Below are positions 28,690 to 38,097 of a DNA stretch of 64,000 bases, piece by piece. The stretch spans positions 1,550,001 through 1,614,000 of the forward strand of contig JAQRGA010000042.1 of NCBI GenBank assembly GCA_029237695.1, read 5' to 3'. Under the pieces are notes generated by a model that was not told the DNA's origin, did not search any database, and saw only the letters and a list, made by a program, of their open reading frames with translations. The translations under genes were made by a program, and so were the position numbers. Within the stretch, counting starts at the first letter, position 1, and each line of letters begins with the position of its first letter. The stretch comes from Conchocele bisecta. Lineage: Eukaryota; Mollusca; Bivalvia; Lucinida; Thyasiridae.

Positions 28690-29100
28690 TTATAGAGAAT
28701 AAAATCATCAGTTTTCTATTCCTCTCTGCTATTTTAATATGATCAAATTTGGCAGCACGGCAAATATTTAGACTCTCTTCCACATCATTTAAAAAATAAT
28801 TAAATACTTCTTAAATATGTCATCATTAAAATGCCCTGAGGTAAAAATATATTTATAAAAATGCAATGGATTAATTCACCAAAAGAGAATAAATCATCTA
28901 ATTTAGTATGCATTGATATGACACCAATAGCTAAAACATTTGGTTCACCGAATAATTTTCAATATTCCCTACAAGATAACTAGCTAAAGGAGTATTAGGT
29001 AATGATTTAGCAATGGGTTCTTATAAAGCATAAACAGTTTTGATTTTGATGAAATATACGTACCACTGCGACTTAAAAAAGCAGATAGGTGTAAATATGT
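28690..29100 (-). pseudogene. Decayed gene of unknown family (several frame breaks)
   Basis: On the minus strand coding-like fragments follow one another in different frames. From 29020 one reads EPIAKSLPNTPLASYLVGNI, then after a shift near 28950 GEPNVLAIGVISMHTKLDDL. Near 28836 comes GHFNDDIFK and from 28810 EVFNYFLNDVEESLNICRAA. A stop (TAA) lies just before EPIAK in a frame that is otherwise open to about 29098. These pieces look like one ancestral protein broken by at least three indels or stops. I do not recognise it. A plus-strand reading from 28861 is also open for 41 codons but is less coherent. Confidence 0.45.
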
Positions 29101-29189
29101 TTTCACTTTTAATAAATCTTAGATACATCCTTATAAAAAATTCCAACTATTTTTGAATATCATTAATATTCAAAGCTTTGATCCTTCAT

Positions 29190-30011
29190 TTAAGATATTT
29201 TATAATTAATCATTATATATGTAACTTTTTCAGGTGATCTCCATTTACCCCACGCATTAATAAATCCCAGTTTTTCGTTCTTCTTAATAATTAGTCTTAT
29301 TTTGTCCCGTTTCATTTTATTTATAAATTCTTTTTTCTTCTCTTCATATTTATTTATTTTTTCTGTTACAAATTTTTTCTGACTAAACTCTCTTAATTTT
29401 GAATCAAATTTATTTTTATCTTCATCTGTTAAATCAAAAATGGAAATAATTGTATTTCCTATTTTGATCCCGTCATTATAGTAAGTCAATCCATAATATG
29501 GACCTGTGATAGTTCTTTTATATGGACCCTGCTTATAAATTAATGTCACTACTGAATTGATTTTTGCAGGAAGAAATTTTTCTTTTACAATTTTTTCCCA
29601 TTTAGTTTTTAATTCTTTCTTAGACAAAGGAAACTGTTTGGTAACAAGTAGTTCAATATCTTTATTGATTTTTACGAAATTAACAACTAAAGCTTTATCT
29701 TTGGAATTTACTTTGTAAATATTGTTAACTTTACTGATAATTTCTTTTTTAACATCACTGTTTCCTATATCACTTCCCTTTTTCATATAAGAGTCAATTA
29801 TACGTTCAATTCTTCTCATCTTTCTTTCAGAAACGGTATTAGCCTGCCTATTTCCTGTTATAGATATTATTTTTTTAATCTTCTTTACAGGTGCAGTTTG
29901 ATTCTCAGCATCAAAGAGTGTTTCTTCAGCCGCAAAAACTGAGGTAACAGCTAAAAATGTTAATAGAGATAGCGAAAATAACAATTTTACTGAATTCATT
30001 TTTTTATACAT
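29190..30011 (-). CDS. Secreted basic protein of unknown function
   Basis: 273 aa with a Sec signal peptide: a lysine-rich start, a hydrophobic stretch and a likely cleavage after SVFA at about residue 27. The mature protein is rich in Lys and Glu and mostly polar. RKMRRIERIIDSYMKKGSD and a later KINKYEEKKKEFINKMKRD look helical, and GPYYGLTYYNDGIKIGNTII could be beta structure. No family recognised. ATG 30011 is followed by a second ATG at 29999. It is divergent from rnhC across 94 bp that contain a short perfect palindrome. Confidence 0.7.
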   Translation of the reverse strand: MYKKMNSVKLLFSLSLLTFLAVTSVFAAEETLFDAENQTAPVKKIKKIISITGNRQANTVSERKMRRIERIIDSYMKKGSDIGNSDVKKEIISKVNNIYKVNSKDKALVVNFVKINKDIELLVTKQFPLSKKELKTKWEKIVKEKFLPAKINSVVTLIYKQGPYKRTITGPYYGLTYYNDGIKIGNTIISIFDLTDEDKNKFDSKLREFSQKKFVTEKINKYEEKKKEFINKMKRDKIRLIIKKNEKLGFINAWGKWRSPEKVTYIMINYKIS

Positions 30012-30072
30012 ATTAACTTTGACTTTAGATTAAATATTTTTCGTTAGTTATATTTATATACAACCATTATAG

Positions 30073-30086
30073 TAACATAAATGTTA
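30073..30086. promoter_or_regulatory. 14-bp palindrome in a divergent intergenic region
   Basis: TAACATAAATGTTA is a perfect palindrome 19 bp before the rnhC start and 62 bp before the divergent secreted-protein gene. It could be an operator, but AT-rich palindromes of this size arise easily. Confidence 0.3.
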
Positions 30087-30105
30087 TTGTGCAAAGAGAA
30101 ATAAA

Positions 30106-31053
30106 ATGTCTAATGAAAAAATATTAAATTATACAAATAAACTTAATAAAGAAGAAATAAATAGACTCTACAAAATACTGGATTCACGAGGTTATAATTT
30201 CACTCAAAGGCAGTATACTCACTGGATTTGCACCCTTCCAAATGTTATAATTTCAGCTTATTTATCCGGAAAAATAGTCATACAGGGAAAAGGAACAGAA
30301 GATTTTGTTTTATTCACACTGGAATCTGAAATTCTTAAAAAAGTTTCACTAGGTTATAATATAGCAGAACAGGAACCTAAAAATAGTAATGCTTCTTTTA
30401 TACCGCATATAGGAATTGATGAAAGCGGCAAAGGTGATTTTTTCGGTCCCTTGGTAATCAGTGCTGTTTTTGTAGATAATAAAACAAAAGATGAACTTCT
30501 TCAAATCGGTGTTAAAGATTCCAAAGTAATTAAAAATGATAAACTTATTTTAAGTATTGCCAATAAAATCAAAAAAATTGTCGAAGGGAAATTTAGTATA
30601 GTTGCCATAGGGCCTGAAGCCTATAATAATCTCTATGCTAAAATAAATAACCTGAATAAATTGCTGGCATGGGGTCATGCAAGATCATTAGAAAATATTC
30701 TTGAAAAAAATATAAACTGTAATATGGCTATAGCTGATAAATTCGGCAATGAAAAACTTATAAAAAATGCACTAATGAAAAATGGAAAAGATATTCAACT
30801 TATTCAGAGGACAAAAGCTGAATCAGACATTGCTGTTGCTGCAGCTTCCATAATAGCCAGAGCTGAATTTGTAAAGCGAATAGCAAAGCTCGGCGACGAA
30901 ATTAATACTATTCTCCCAAAAGGTGCAGGTAGTAAAGTTTTAGATACCGCTTCTAAAATGATAGGAGAATCTGGACAGGATAAATTACGTTCACTTGCAA
31001 AATTACATTTCAGAACATACCAAAAAGCTATTGATCTATATTATAAAAAATAA
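30106..31053 (+). CDS. rnhC: Ribonuclease HIII
   Basis: 315 aa. RNase HIII cleaves RNA in RNA:DNA hybrids. The N-terminal 90 or so residues fit its TBP-like substrate-binding domain (GRGYNFTQRQYTHW is replaced here by SRGYNFTQRQYTHW). The catalytic RNase H fold begins HIGIDESGKGDFFGPL (101-116), with D105 and E106 as first acidic residues. IADKFGN and RTKAESDIAVAAASIIAR follow. The DESGKGD form instead of the DEAGRG of RNase HII identifies HIII. ATG 30106 is preceded by AAAGAG. It ends 4 bp before the convergent rsmB stop. Confidence 0.92.
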   Translation: MSNEKILNYTNKLNKEEINRLYKILDSRGYNFTQRQYTHWICTLPNVIISAYLSGKIVIQGKGTEDFVLFTLESEILKKVSLGYNIAEQEPKNSNASFIPHIGIDESGKGDFFGPLVISAVFVDNKTKDELLQIGVKDSKVIKNDKLILSIANKIKKIVEGKFSIVAIGPEAYNNLYAKINNLNKLLAWGHARSLENILEKNINCNMAIADKFGNEKLIKNALMKNGKDIQLIQRTKAESDIAVAAASIIARAEFVKRIAKLGDEINTILPKGAGSKVLDTASKMIGESGQDKLRSLAKLHFRTYQKAIDLYYKK

Positions 31054-31057
31054 TTTT

Positions 31058-32299
31058 TTATTTTTTTCGTAATATAGCAGAATAAGCTCCATCATTATTA
31101 ATAGAAGATAGAAGCAAGTTCTGTTTTTCCAGATAAAAGTTATCATTCTTATCTATAAAATCTCTTATCTGGTCAATATTTTCTTCTTTCTCGATACTAC
31201 ATGTACTGTATAATATTCGCCCTCCTGATTTTACAAGTTCAGCAGAAGCTGACAGTATCTGTTTTTGTAATAACACTATCTCTAATAATTTTTTAACTGT
31301 GAAATTCCACATAGCATCAGGTCGTTTTCTAATTACACCCGTATTTGAACATGGAACATCAAGGAGGATTAAGTCAAATTCATTTTTTTCAAATGAATTA
31401 TTCAATACATCACAATGAACAATCTCTATATTTTTCCTCTTATATTTTAATACATTTTCCTTAACTCTTTCCAGTCTTTTAGCTGATCTGTCTGATGCTA
31501 TAATTACGGCATCTGGAAAAAGTTCAGACAACATTAGTGTTTTCCCTCCGGGAGCAGAACATAAATCTAATATTTTTTTTGGTTTAATGTCAGATAATAA
31601 CTCGCTCCCCATAGCAGTTGCAGGATCCTGAATATATATTTTACCAACTCTTAATAATTCAGATTTTATTATAGATGCAGGATTTTTAGATGTATAAAAA
31701 CTAAAATAGTGAAGAAAGTCTAAATTATCAATTTTCTGATACTCCAAATCACCCGATTCTATATTTCTAAATGTAAATTCTGCTTCTTTATTCAATGCAT
31801 CACATATTTGGTTTAATTCATTTTCGGTAAAATTTAACTTCCATCGATCATATAAAAGTTTAGGTAATTTTTTAAGTACATATTCAGGTGTTTGATTATT
31901 TTTTGTAGTATTAGATTTTTTATATTCTATTGATTTTCTTATTATTGCGTTAACAAAATTAGCAGCAATTTTTCCTTTTTTATTTTTTACATGACTTACT
32001 GCTACATCAACTACAGCATAATCTGGTAAGCCTGACTGGTAAAAAATTTGTACCAATGCAACACTGATAACTCTTCTTAAAAAAGGCTTTATCTTTCTAG
32101 GTGCTAAACGATTAATAGAATAATCTATTTCTGATTTGTTTCTAAAATAATTAAATAATATTGACGCAACTGTTTTATAATTAGGCTGCTCTGTACGGAT
32201 AAATTTATAATCTAAAAAATTATCCAAACTACTTACAGTTTCACAATACTCTACACCTTTCACAGCAGAAACTAATATCTTTTCCGGAATTTTATTCAT
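31058..32299 (-). CDS. rsmB: 16S rRNA (cytosine-967-C5)-methyltransferase RsmB
   Basis: 413 aa. The N-terminal NusB-like RNA-binding domain (VASILFNYFRNKSEIDYSIN through KGKIAANFVNAIIR) is followed by the SAM-dependent methyltransferase. Motif I is DLCSAPGGKTLMLSE. The catalytic cysteines lie in DVPCSNTGVIRKRPDAMW and LYSTCSIEKEEN. Length fits Sun/RsmB. It is convergent with rnhC and divergent from uppP. It probably methylates helix 31 of 16S rRNA. Confidence 0.93.
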   Translation of the reverse strand: MNKIPEKILVSAVKGVEYCETVSSLDNFLDYKFIRTEQPNYKTVASILFNYFRNKSEIDYSINRLAPRKIKPFLRRVISVALVQIFYQSGLPDYAVVDVAVSHVKNKKGKIAANFVNAIIRKSIEYKKSNTTKNNQTPEYVLKKLPKLLYDRWKLNFTENELNQICDALNKEAEFTFRNIESGDLEYQKIDNLDFLHYFSFYTSKNPASIIKSELLRVGKIYIQDPATAMGSELLSDIKPKKILDLCSAPGGKTLMLSELFPDAVIIASDRSAKRLERVKENVLKYKRKNIEIVHCDVLNNSFEKNEFDLILLDVPCSNTGVIRKRPDAMWNFTVKKLLEIVLLQKQILSASAELVKSGGRILYSTCSIEKEENIDQIRDFIDKNDNFYLEKQNLLLSSINNDGAYSAILRKK

Positions 32300-32417
32300 G
32301 GCAGCAATCGTTTTATATATTAAATTTAAAAATCATTTTTTATATACATGTTATATGTTTATAGTTATTATAGATGTAATATTTAAAATTATACAAGCAG
32401 GAAAAGTTTAATTAATT

Positions 32418-33215
32418 ATGTATTTAAAAATTATTTTTTTGGCAGTACTTCAGGGAATAACAGAATTTTTACCTGTAAGCTCTTCAGGACAATTAACAAT
32501 TTTCGGAAAAATACTAAATATTCAGGATTCAGAAACATTACTAATTACTGTAATTTTACACGCCGGAACACTCTTAGCAATTATTATTTATTATTTTAAT
32601 ATACTGTTATCATTACGCCTAAAGCAAAATAGAAAAATAGTATTACTTATTATTATCGGGACAATACCGGCAGCTGTCTTTGGATTATTTCTAAAAAAAT
32701 CAGGTATAGCCGATAAAATGTTTTCAAATCTATTTGTTCCCGGCATTGGATTATTAATAACAGGTACACTGCTAAGATTTGGAATGAATAAAAAATCTTA
32801 CGGGGCAAAAGAAATACATCACTTAACTTTTAAAGAATCATTTTTTATAGGAATTTTTCAGGCTGTCGCTATTTTTCCAGGAATATCCAGATCAGGATCA
32901 ACAATTATTGGATCACTAAAGCAGAAACTTAATAGAAATGCAGCAGCTACTTTTTGTTTTTTACTTGCGATTCCCACTATTGGAGGGGCATCTTTTCTTG
33001 AGCTAATATCTATGCTTAAGGATAAAAATATATCTCACTCAAATATATATGGAGTATTAACTTTAGGATTTTTTATTTCTGCAGTAGTAGGATATTTTTC
33101 TTTAAAAATATTATTAAATTCACTAAAAAAAGGCAGTCTGAATGCATACGCATATTATTGCTATGCTACAGGCATCATTGTAATTATTTGGCAATTCTTT
33201 AGCTTAATTCACTAA
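32418..33215 (+). CDS. uppP: Undecaprenyl-diphosphatase
   Basis: 265-aa polytopic membrane enzyme (BacA family) that dephosphorylates undecaprenyl diphosphate to recycle the lipid carrier for peptidoglycan and surface glycans. The two active-site signatures are clear: LQGITEFLPVSSSGQL near residues 11-26 and FPGISRSGSTIIG near 155-167. Length is normal. It stands alone, followed after about 78 bp by tRNA-His. Confidence 0.95.
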   Translation: MYLKIIFLAVLQGITEFLPVSSSGQLTIFGKILNIQDSETLLITVILHAGTLLAIIIYYFNILLSLRLKQNRKIVLLIIIGTIPAAVFGLFLKKSGIADKMFSNLFVPGIGLLITGTLLRFGMNKKSYGAKEIHHLTFKESFFIGIFQAVAIFPGISRSGSTIIGSLKQKLNRNAAATFCFLLAIPTIGGASFLELISMLKDKNISHSNIYGVLTLGFFISAVVGYFSLKILLNSLKKGSLNAYAYYCYATGIIVIIWQFFSLIH

Positions 33216-33242
33216 TTTTTCAGTAAATTTATATTAAGTAGA

Positions 33243-33270
33243 TTGAAACAAAATATAATTGAGATATTTT
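33243..33270 (+). promoter_or_regulatory. Candidate sigma-70 promoter for tRNA-His
   Basis: TTGAAA (33243-33248), a 16-bp spacer and TATTTT (33265-33270) lie 24 bp before the tRNA. The match is partial and in AT-rich DNA, so confidence is limited. Confidence 0.35.
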
Positions 33271-33293
33271 AACAGTCCCAAAATAAATGAAAT

Positions 33294-33371
33294 GGTGGTA
33301 GTAGCTCAGTTGGTTAGAGCGCCTGGTTGTGGCCCAGGAGGCCGGGGGTTCAAATCCCCTCTTCCACCCCA
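33294..33371 (+). tRNA. tRNA-His (anticodon GTG)
   Basis: A full cloverleaf can be drawn. The extra G-1 at 33294 pairs with C73, as required for tRNA-His. The D-arm is GCTCAGTTGGTTAGAGC, the anticodon stem CCTGG/CCAGG with GTG at 33329-33331, the T-arm GGGGG-TTCAAAT-CCCCT, and CCA is encoded at 33369-33371. The acceptor stem has one T:T mismatch at 5:68 and the T-stem a G:T at 49:65. Confidence 0.95.
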
Positions 33372-33815
33372 TTTACTCTACTTTTATGCCTAACTCTTAA
33401 TTATTAAAGAGGTTGCAGAATATTTAAATCTATATTACTGCGTCTTATTTGAGTCTTAGAAAAAACTTTTTTTCATGGTTTCACTCATCCTCTACGCAAA
33501 AACTATTTTTATCATAAAAAATATTCAATTTAGATTGGACTTGGTATCAAACCTTTACGCATTATCATGATATTATCATTTGAGATATTTCGTATTTTTG
33601 CAGAGTTTAATATATTCAGAATATTCAGAGCTTTTAATATCTAATAATTTAGCCAATAAATATTTTTAAAAAAAACACTTAACACTGCAATAGCTAATGA
33701 TTTAATCAAAGTCATAAGTTATAATACTGTAGATATTATTTATTCTAAGCTGCTGAAAAAAAATGAAACTACTCAAATTTGATTTAAAAATAAACTCTAT
33801 TTAAAGGAACTCATT
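33372..33815. other. 444-bp intergenic stretch after tRNA-His
   Basis: AT-rich with no gene. A coding-like open run of some 36 codons (about 33670-33782, with SYNTVDIIYSKLLKKNETT) lacks a start and may be a remnant. I looked for a second copy of the tRNA 3' end as an attachment site and found none downstream. Confidence 0.35.
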
Positions 33816-35455
33816 ATGGGATTTGGAAGTTACGAATTAAGAAGTATTGGAGAAATTTTAAAGAATGCTGATGAGATTGGTGTACCTTTCTTTCAAAGAT
33901 CCTACTCATGGAAGAAAACTGAATTCAATCAATTTTATGAAGATTTAGAAAGAATTAATGAAAATAGAGAACCATACTTTATAGGTTCTATCTTTTTAAG
34001 CGAAGAGAATGGTAGATTATCAATAATTGATGGTCAGCAACGGCTGACAACTGCTACTATTCTTATTGCTGTTGTTAGAGATATTTTTTTGGATAGTAAG
34101 GATATTGAAGATAATTATAGGTCAGCTCAGATAGAAAATGATTATATATCAAAAAAAGATTTTAAAACTCAAGTATCTTCTTTTAGATTAAAGTTAGGTG
34201 GCTCGAATTTAAGTTTTTTTAAAAAGCAGATACAAGCTAAAAACAAAGCTGCTGAGAAAATGCGAATATTAAGAAAATTAAAAAAATTAGATAATCCTGA
34301 TGAGTCGAACAAACTAATATTAGAGTGTTATTTTTCATTTTATAATAACATGAGGAAAGTATCTCATGAAGAATTGGCAGACCTCGTAGAGACATTGCTA
34401 AATGATTTCCAAGTTTTAACTGTAACAGTAAGTCATGATGAGGATATTTTTACTATTTTTGAAACACTTAATAATAGAGGTATGGACTTAACTGTTTCCG
34501 ATCTTCTTAAAAATTATCTTTTTTCAATAATTTATAAAAATAATCATGTAGAAAGAAAAGATTTAGTTTCAAAATGGGACGAAATGATTACAAGGCTTAA
34601 AAAAAATGTTCATGTTTTTTTAAACACTATTGGAATACAAAGTATAAACCAATCACAGAGAAAAAAATATATCATGGAATCAAGCTAAAAATAACAACAG
34701 AGGATCAAGTTTATGAATTTTTAGATGAAATATTTAAGGAAGCAGAGATTTATAGTCACTTAATAGATCCAAATCATTCGCATTGGGATAATAGAGAAAT
34801 AGAGAAGGGTCTTATAAAAGAAATATCTACTTTAGGTGCTAAGCAGTGTCTTTCAGTTATTCTATCATCTAAATTAGAGTTTACTAATGAAGAGTTTATT
34901 GAAACATTAAGATCAACAATTGCTTTAACATTTCAATATAGTACGGTTTGCAAATTACAGACTAAAGAGCTTGAAAATAAATATAGTCAGTTAGCAATTG
35001 ATATCAAGAATGGAAAAATAGAATCAAACTCTATAGTAAGAGAAAAGTTAAAGGAAATATCTCCTGATGAAGGGGTATATGAGAAATCATTTAAAAACTT
35101 AACATACAACAAGACTAACCCGAAGACACCTCTCTATATTCTAAAAAAAATAAATGATTCATTAGATGACAGCATGGAAATTGTAAGCTCTGAAAATATT
35201 ACTTTAGAACATATTACTCCCTTAGTATCAGGAGATAAACAAGTTATCGACAAACTTTATAATATGACAATATTAGAGAAACAATCTAATGATACTGCTT
35301 CAAAAAAAATGTTCGATGATAAAGTTTCAATGTATAGAGATTCGAAGCTTAAGATTAATCAAAAACTTAGCACATATACAACATGGACAGAGAAGGAAAT
35401 GTCAGACTGGGGAGAGTACTTATTTCAAAAGTCTAAAGATTTGTGGAAAATTTAA
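33816..35455 (+). pseudogene. DUF262/DUF1524 (GmrSD-like) restriction protein, frameshifted at a T-run
   Basis: The N-terminal part (ATG 33816, AAGGAAC upstream) carries the DUF262 signature IDGQQRLTTATILI near residue 72 and FETLNNRGMDLTVSDLLKNY, as in GmrS/GmrSD-type nucleotide-dependent restriction enzymes. That frame ends at 34688. The same protein continues in the -1 frame (KHYWNTKY onward, then ITTEDQVYEFLDEIF) to TAA 35455, with the DUF1524 HNH-like end ENITLEHITPL and YNMTILEKQSN. The switch falls at the seven T at 34615-34621: one base short of an uninterrupted frame. All else is intact over about 545 codons. It could be a recent inactivation, a slippage-controlled gene or a sequencing error. 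The natural role would be defence against modified phage DNA. Confidence 0.8.
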
Positions 35456-35584
35456 AAAGGCTTTCCATCATTTGAAATAGATCTTCTATTAGATGGCGAA
35501 CAGGCTCTCTAATATTGATTATCTTAAGATTTTATACTACAATTATTTATAAGGAACGAAATCAATATTATCAAGGAGTTTACT

Positions 35585-35857
35585 ATGTATATAAATCTTG
35601 GTCAGTGTGTAAGCCATAAAACTTCAGATAAATCCTCTAAGTTTGATACAGGCAATAAAATCAATATTAAAATATATCTGGATAGAGAAAAAAAGAATAC
35701 TCTCTGTATGGAAGTTGAAATTTTAGTTAATGATTTAAAATCTTTATATAAGTTCGCCAAGATTCTAAAAATAGGAAACAGTACTGATAAAAATCTTTTC
35801 AAAAAATATATAACCAATAAAAATATATATGAAGGTTCAATGGTAAAATTTGTATAA
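35585..35857 (+). CDS. Small hypothetical protein (90 aa)
   Basis: ATG 35585 has a strong ribosome binding site CAAGGAG 9 bp upstream, better than most genes here. The 90-aa product is polar and lysine-rich, with NKINIKIYLDREKKNTLCMEV suggesting two beta strands, followed by a helical VNDLKSLYKFAKILKI. No family recognised. It follows the DUF262 gene by 127 bp and may be part of the same accessory stretch. The strong SD and uninterrupted frame favour a real gene. Confidence 0.55.
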   Translation: MYINLGQCVSHKTSDKSSKFDTGNKINIKIYLDREKKNTLCMEVEILVNDLKSLYKFAKILKIGNSTDKNLFKKYITNKNIYEGSMVKFV

Positions 35858-36006
35858 AATGTATCTAGTTCACACGATATTTATCTGTAATGTGGTATAT
35901 TCATTAACAAGTATAAGATATGGTGATATTAGGTATGGTTGAAAATAACCATATAAGAAATTAAATAATTATAAACAATAGAGCCTAGATAAAAGGGGGA
36001 CATATA

Positions 36007-36666
36007 ATGCTAAGTTTTGCTGAAGAAATTTATCTGCTGGCACTTGACGACGTAACTGGGAAAATTACTACTTACTCTGAAGAAATTTCTTTAAGTTATG
36101 CCTTAATAGGTGCTGTACTTTGCGAACTCTCTCTTCTTAACAAAATTGATACAGATATGGAGCATCTATATGTTATCAAAAAAGAAGCAACAGGAAACAA
36201 AGTTATCGATTCAATTTTAAACATTATTATAGAGTCTGAAAATAATATGTCTGTTTCATACTGGCTGAAAATATTACTTTCAAATGCAACTGAAACTGAA
36301 AATTTAGTACTTAATCAGTTAATTGAAAAAGGTATTTTAAAACGTATTGATGAAAGAATTTTTTGGGTCTTTCATACAAGACGTTACCCTGTAATAGATA
36401 ATAAAGAAATAAAAACTGTTGAAGCAAGATTAAGAGAACTTATTTTAAATGAAGATATTATTCCTGATCCAAGAGATGCAATTTTGGTCAGTTTAGTTCA
36501 AGCTTGTAATCTATTTGAAGATATTCTTTCTCCTAGAGAAAAGAAACGTTCTGAAAAGAGAATTCATAATCTAGCTAAACTTGATATGGTTGGACGTGAA
36601 GTTGTTGATATGATTAAAGAAATTAAGAATTTTAATCCTAGTATTTTTTGCAGTGTTCCAATTTAA
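36007..36666 (+). CDS. GPP34 (Golgi phosphoprotein 3-like) family protein
   Basis: 219 aa. MLSFAEEIYLLALDD, YALIGAVLCELSLLNKI and a later FHTRRYPVIDNKEIKTVEARLRE-type block match the GPP34 family. Its eukaryotic members (GOLPH3, Vps74) bind phosphatidylinositol-4-phosphate and retain Golgi glycosyltransferases; bacterial members have no settled role. SPREKKRSEKRIHNLAK near residue 177 is basic and could contact membrane. AGGGGG lies 7-12 bp before ATG 36007. It is monocistronic, ending at a good terminator. Confidence 0.8.
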   Translation: MLSFAEEIYLLALDDVTGKITTYSEEISLSYALIGAVLCELSLLNKIDTDMEHLYVIKKEATGNKVIDSILNIIIESENNMSVSYWLKILLSNATETENLVLNQLIEKGILKRIDERIFWVFHTRRYPVIDNKEIKTVEARLRELILNEDIIPDPRDAILVSLVQACNLFEDILSPREKKRSEKRIHNLAKLDMVGREVVDMIKEIKNFNPSIFCSVPI

Positions 36667-36696
36667 GTTTCAGCTTTACTATTTAAATTCAAAAGT

Positions 36697-36734
36697 GGCT
36701 ATATCATATATCAAAAATGATATAGCCGTTTTTT
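36697..36734 (+). terminator. Rho-independent terminator, probably bidirectional
   Basis: GGCTATATCA (36697-36706) pairs perfectly with TGATATAGCC (36718-36727), an 11-base loop lies between, and six T follow at 36729-36734. A-rich sequence on the left side lets it serve the convergent minus-strand gene ending at 36777 as well. Confidence 0.85.
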
Positions 36735-36776
36735 ATTATATATAAATTATCAATAGATAAATTTTAACCGGCTAAA

Positions 36777-37265
36777 TTAGGCTTTATAATTAAAAGTTCT
36801 CAGCAGAGTATGTCTCTCTTTTTTATCACTATCATTTTCGACTCCTTTAGGAGAAAAACCGTCAATAACACCTAATATTCCATGGCCCTGTTCTGTTTCA
36901 CCTGTAATGATTTGAAGAGGATTAGCAGTAGCACAAAAAATCCTGCATACTTCCTGACATGCTTTTATCTGATTAAGAATATTTATAGGAAAACATCCTC
37001 TCATTATTAAATAAAAAGAGTGTCCTGCCCCAACATCCAATGCACATTTTTCAGCTTCTTTTAATAATATTTTATTATTACCTGCTGTTCTTATTAAACA
37101 GGCCCCTGAAGCTTCATTAAAAGCCAGACCATATTCAGCATTGGGAACATAGCCTGACATAATTTCAGAAATATCCTCTATTGTTTTAATAAAGTGAGAC
37201 TGTCCAACAATAATATTACAATTCTCTTTCCAATTAAGCTGAACAACTTTCAATTTTATATCCAT
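36777..37265 (-). CDS. Adenosine-specific kinase family protein (PF04008-like)
   Basis: 162 aa. VGQSHFIKTIEDISEIM, AEYGLAFNEASGACLIRTAG, GHSFYLIMRGCFPINILNQI, VCRIFCATANPLQIITGETE and GHGILGVIDGFSPKGVE follow the pattern of the adenosine-specific kinase (DUF355) family, known mostly from archaea and thermophiles. The activity is inferred from the family name and not well tested in bacteria. It lies 22 bp downstream of the suhB-type gene, with a GGAGT sequence before ATG 37265, so the two form an operon. Confidence 0.8.
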   Translation of the reverse strand: MDIKLKVVQLNWKENCNIIVGQSHFIKTIEDISEIMSGYVPNAEYGLAFNEASGACLIRTAGNNKILLKEAEKCALDVGAGHSFYLIMRGCFPINILNQIKACQEVCRIFCATANPLQIITGETEQGHGILGVIDGFSPKGVENDSDKKERHTLLRTFNYKA

Positions 37266-37287
37266 TACAATAAACTCCTTTAGAATA

Positions 37288-38097
37288 TCATTTTAGAATA
37301 TTCATTAATTGGTCATACAGGTTAGGTGCCGATATGATTAAATCACAACCATTAAACTCTTCAGGTAAATTATTCTTACTTTTAGTTATATTATCAATTT
37401 TAGCACCTGACTCTTTGGCTATGACATAACCGGCAGCAAAATCCCAGAGTTTAATTGTTTCGTAATATCCATCAAGTCTTCCTGAAGCTACCCAACAAAT
37501 ATCAAGTGCAGCAGATCCTAATCTTCTAATTCCACCACAATTTTTTAAAATAGCCTCAACTCTTCGAAGCAATAACTCTATATCATTTTTTTTATATGGA
37601 AAACCTGTTGCAATGATAGATCTTTTTAATTCAGTAGTTTTACTGCAATTTATATTTTCCCCATTTAACCATGCACCTTTATCTCTTATCCCTGTAAACA
37701 TTTCTTCTAAAAATGGACAATATACAACTCCTGTTTTTAGTATACCGCCATAAGCAAATGCGATTGAAATAGCCACCTGATAATGCCCGCGTGAATAATT
37801 AACAGTTCCATCAATAGGATCAATAATCCATAGCGGTTTTTCAAAGAAATCTTTACTCATATTGTCCTGAATAAACTCTTCAGAATATATGTTATGCTCC
37901 GGATAACGTTTATGAATTTCACTTCTTATTAATTTATCTGACATAAGATCTGCAGACGTTACAAGTTCAATACCATTCTTATAATCTAAGATAAGCTTTT
38001 TATCTCTCTCTATTTTTATCAGCTCACCAGCTTCTTCTGCTAACTTAACAGAAAATTTTAAAATATCATCATAATCAAATTCTTCTATCTTATTCAT
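37288..38097 (-). CDS. suhB: Inositol monophosphatase family protein
   Basis: 269 aa. Metal-binding motifs of the Li-sensitive phosphatases are present: YSEEF (71-75), DPIDGTVNY (93-101) with the DP-IDGT signature, and WDFAAGYVIAKESG near residue 218. Substrates may be myo-inositol-1-phosphate, other sugar phosphates or PAP. In bacteria SuhB also joins rRNA antitermination complexes. A PAP phosphatase role would fit the PAPS-making genes at 6-10 kb, but the sequence alone does not decide. First gene of a two-gene minus operon. Confidence 0.85.
   Translation of the reverse strand: MNKIEEFDYDDILKFSVKLAEEAGELIKIERDKKLILDYKNGIELVTSADLMSDKLIRSEIHKRYPEHNIYSEEFIQDNMSKDFFEKPLWIIDPIDGTVNYSRGHYQVAISIAFAYGGILKTGVVYCPFLEEMFTGIRDKGAWLNGENINCSKTTELKRSIIATGFPYKKNDIELLLRRVEAILKNCGGIRRLGSAALDICWVASGRLDGYYETIKLWDFAAGYVIAKESGAKIDNITKSKNNLPEEFNGCDLIISAPNLYDQLMNILK

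Noticed and set aside
28861..28986. Plus-strand ORF of 41 codons starting MQWINSPKENKSS
   Set aside because: It stops early and cannot be extended coherently. The minus-strand fragments in the same stretch form a longer and more consistent series.
33349..33371. tRNA-His 3' end as a phage or island attachment site
   Set aside because: No second copy of the tRNA 3' end was seen downstream, and no integrase gene is present.
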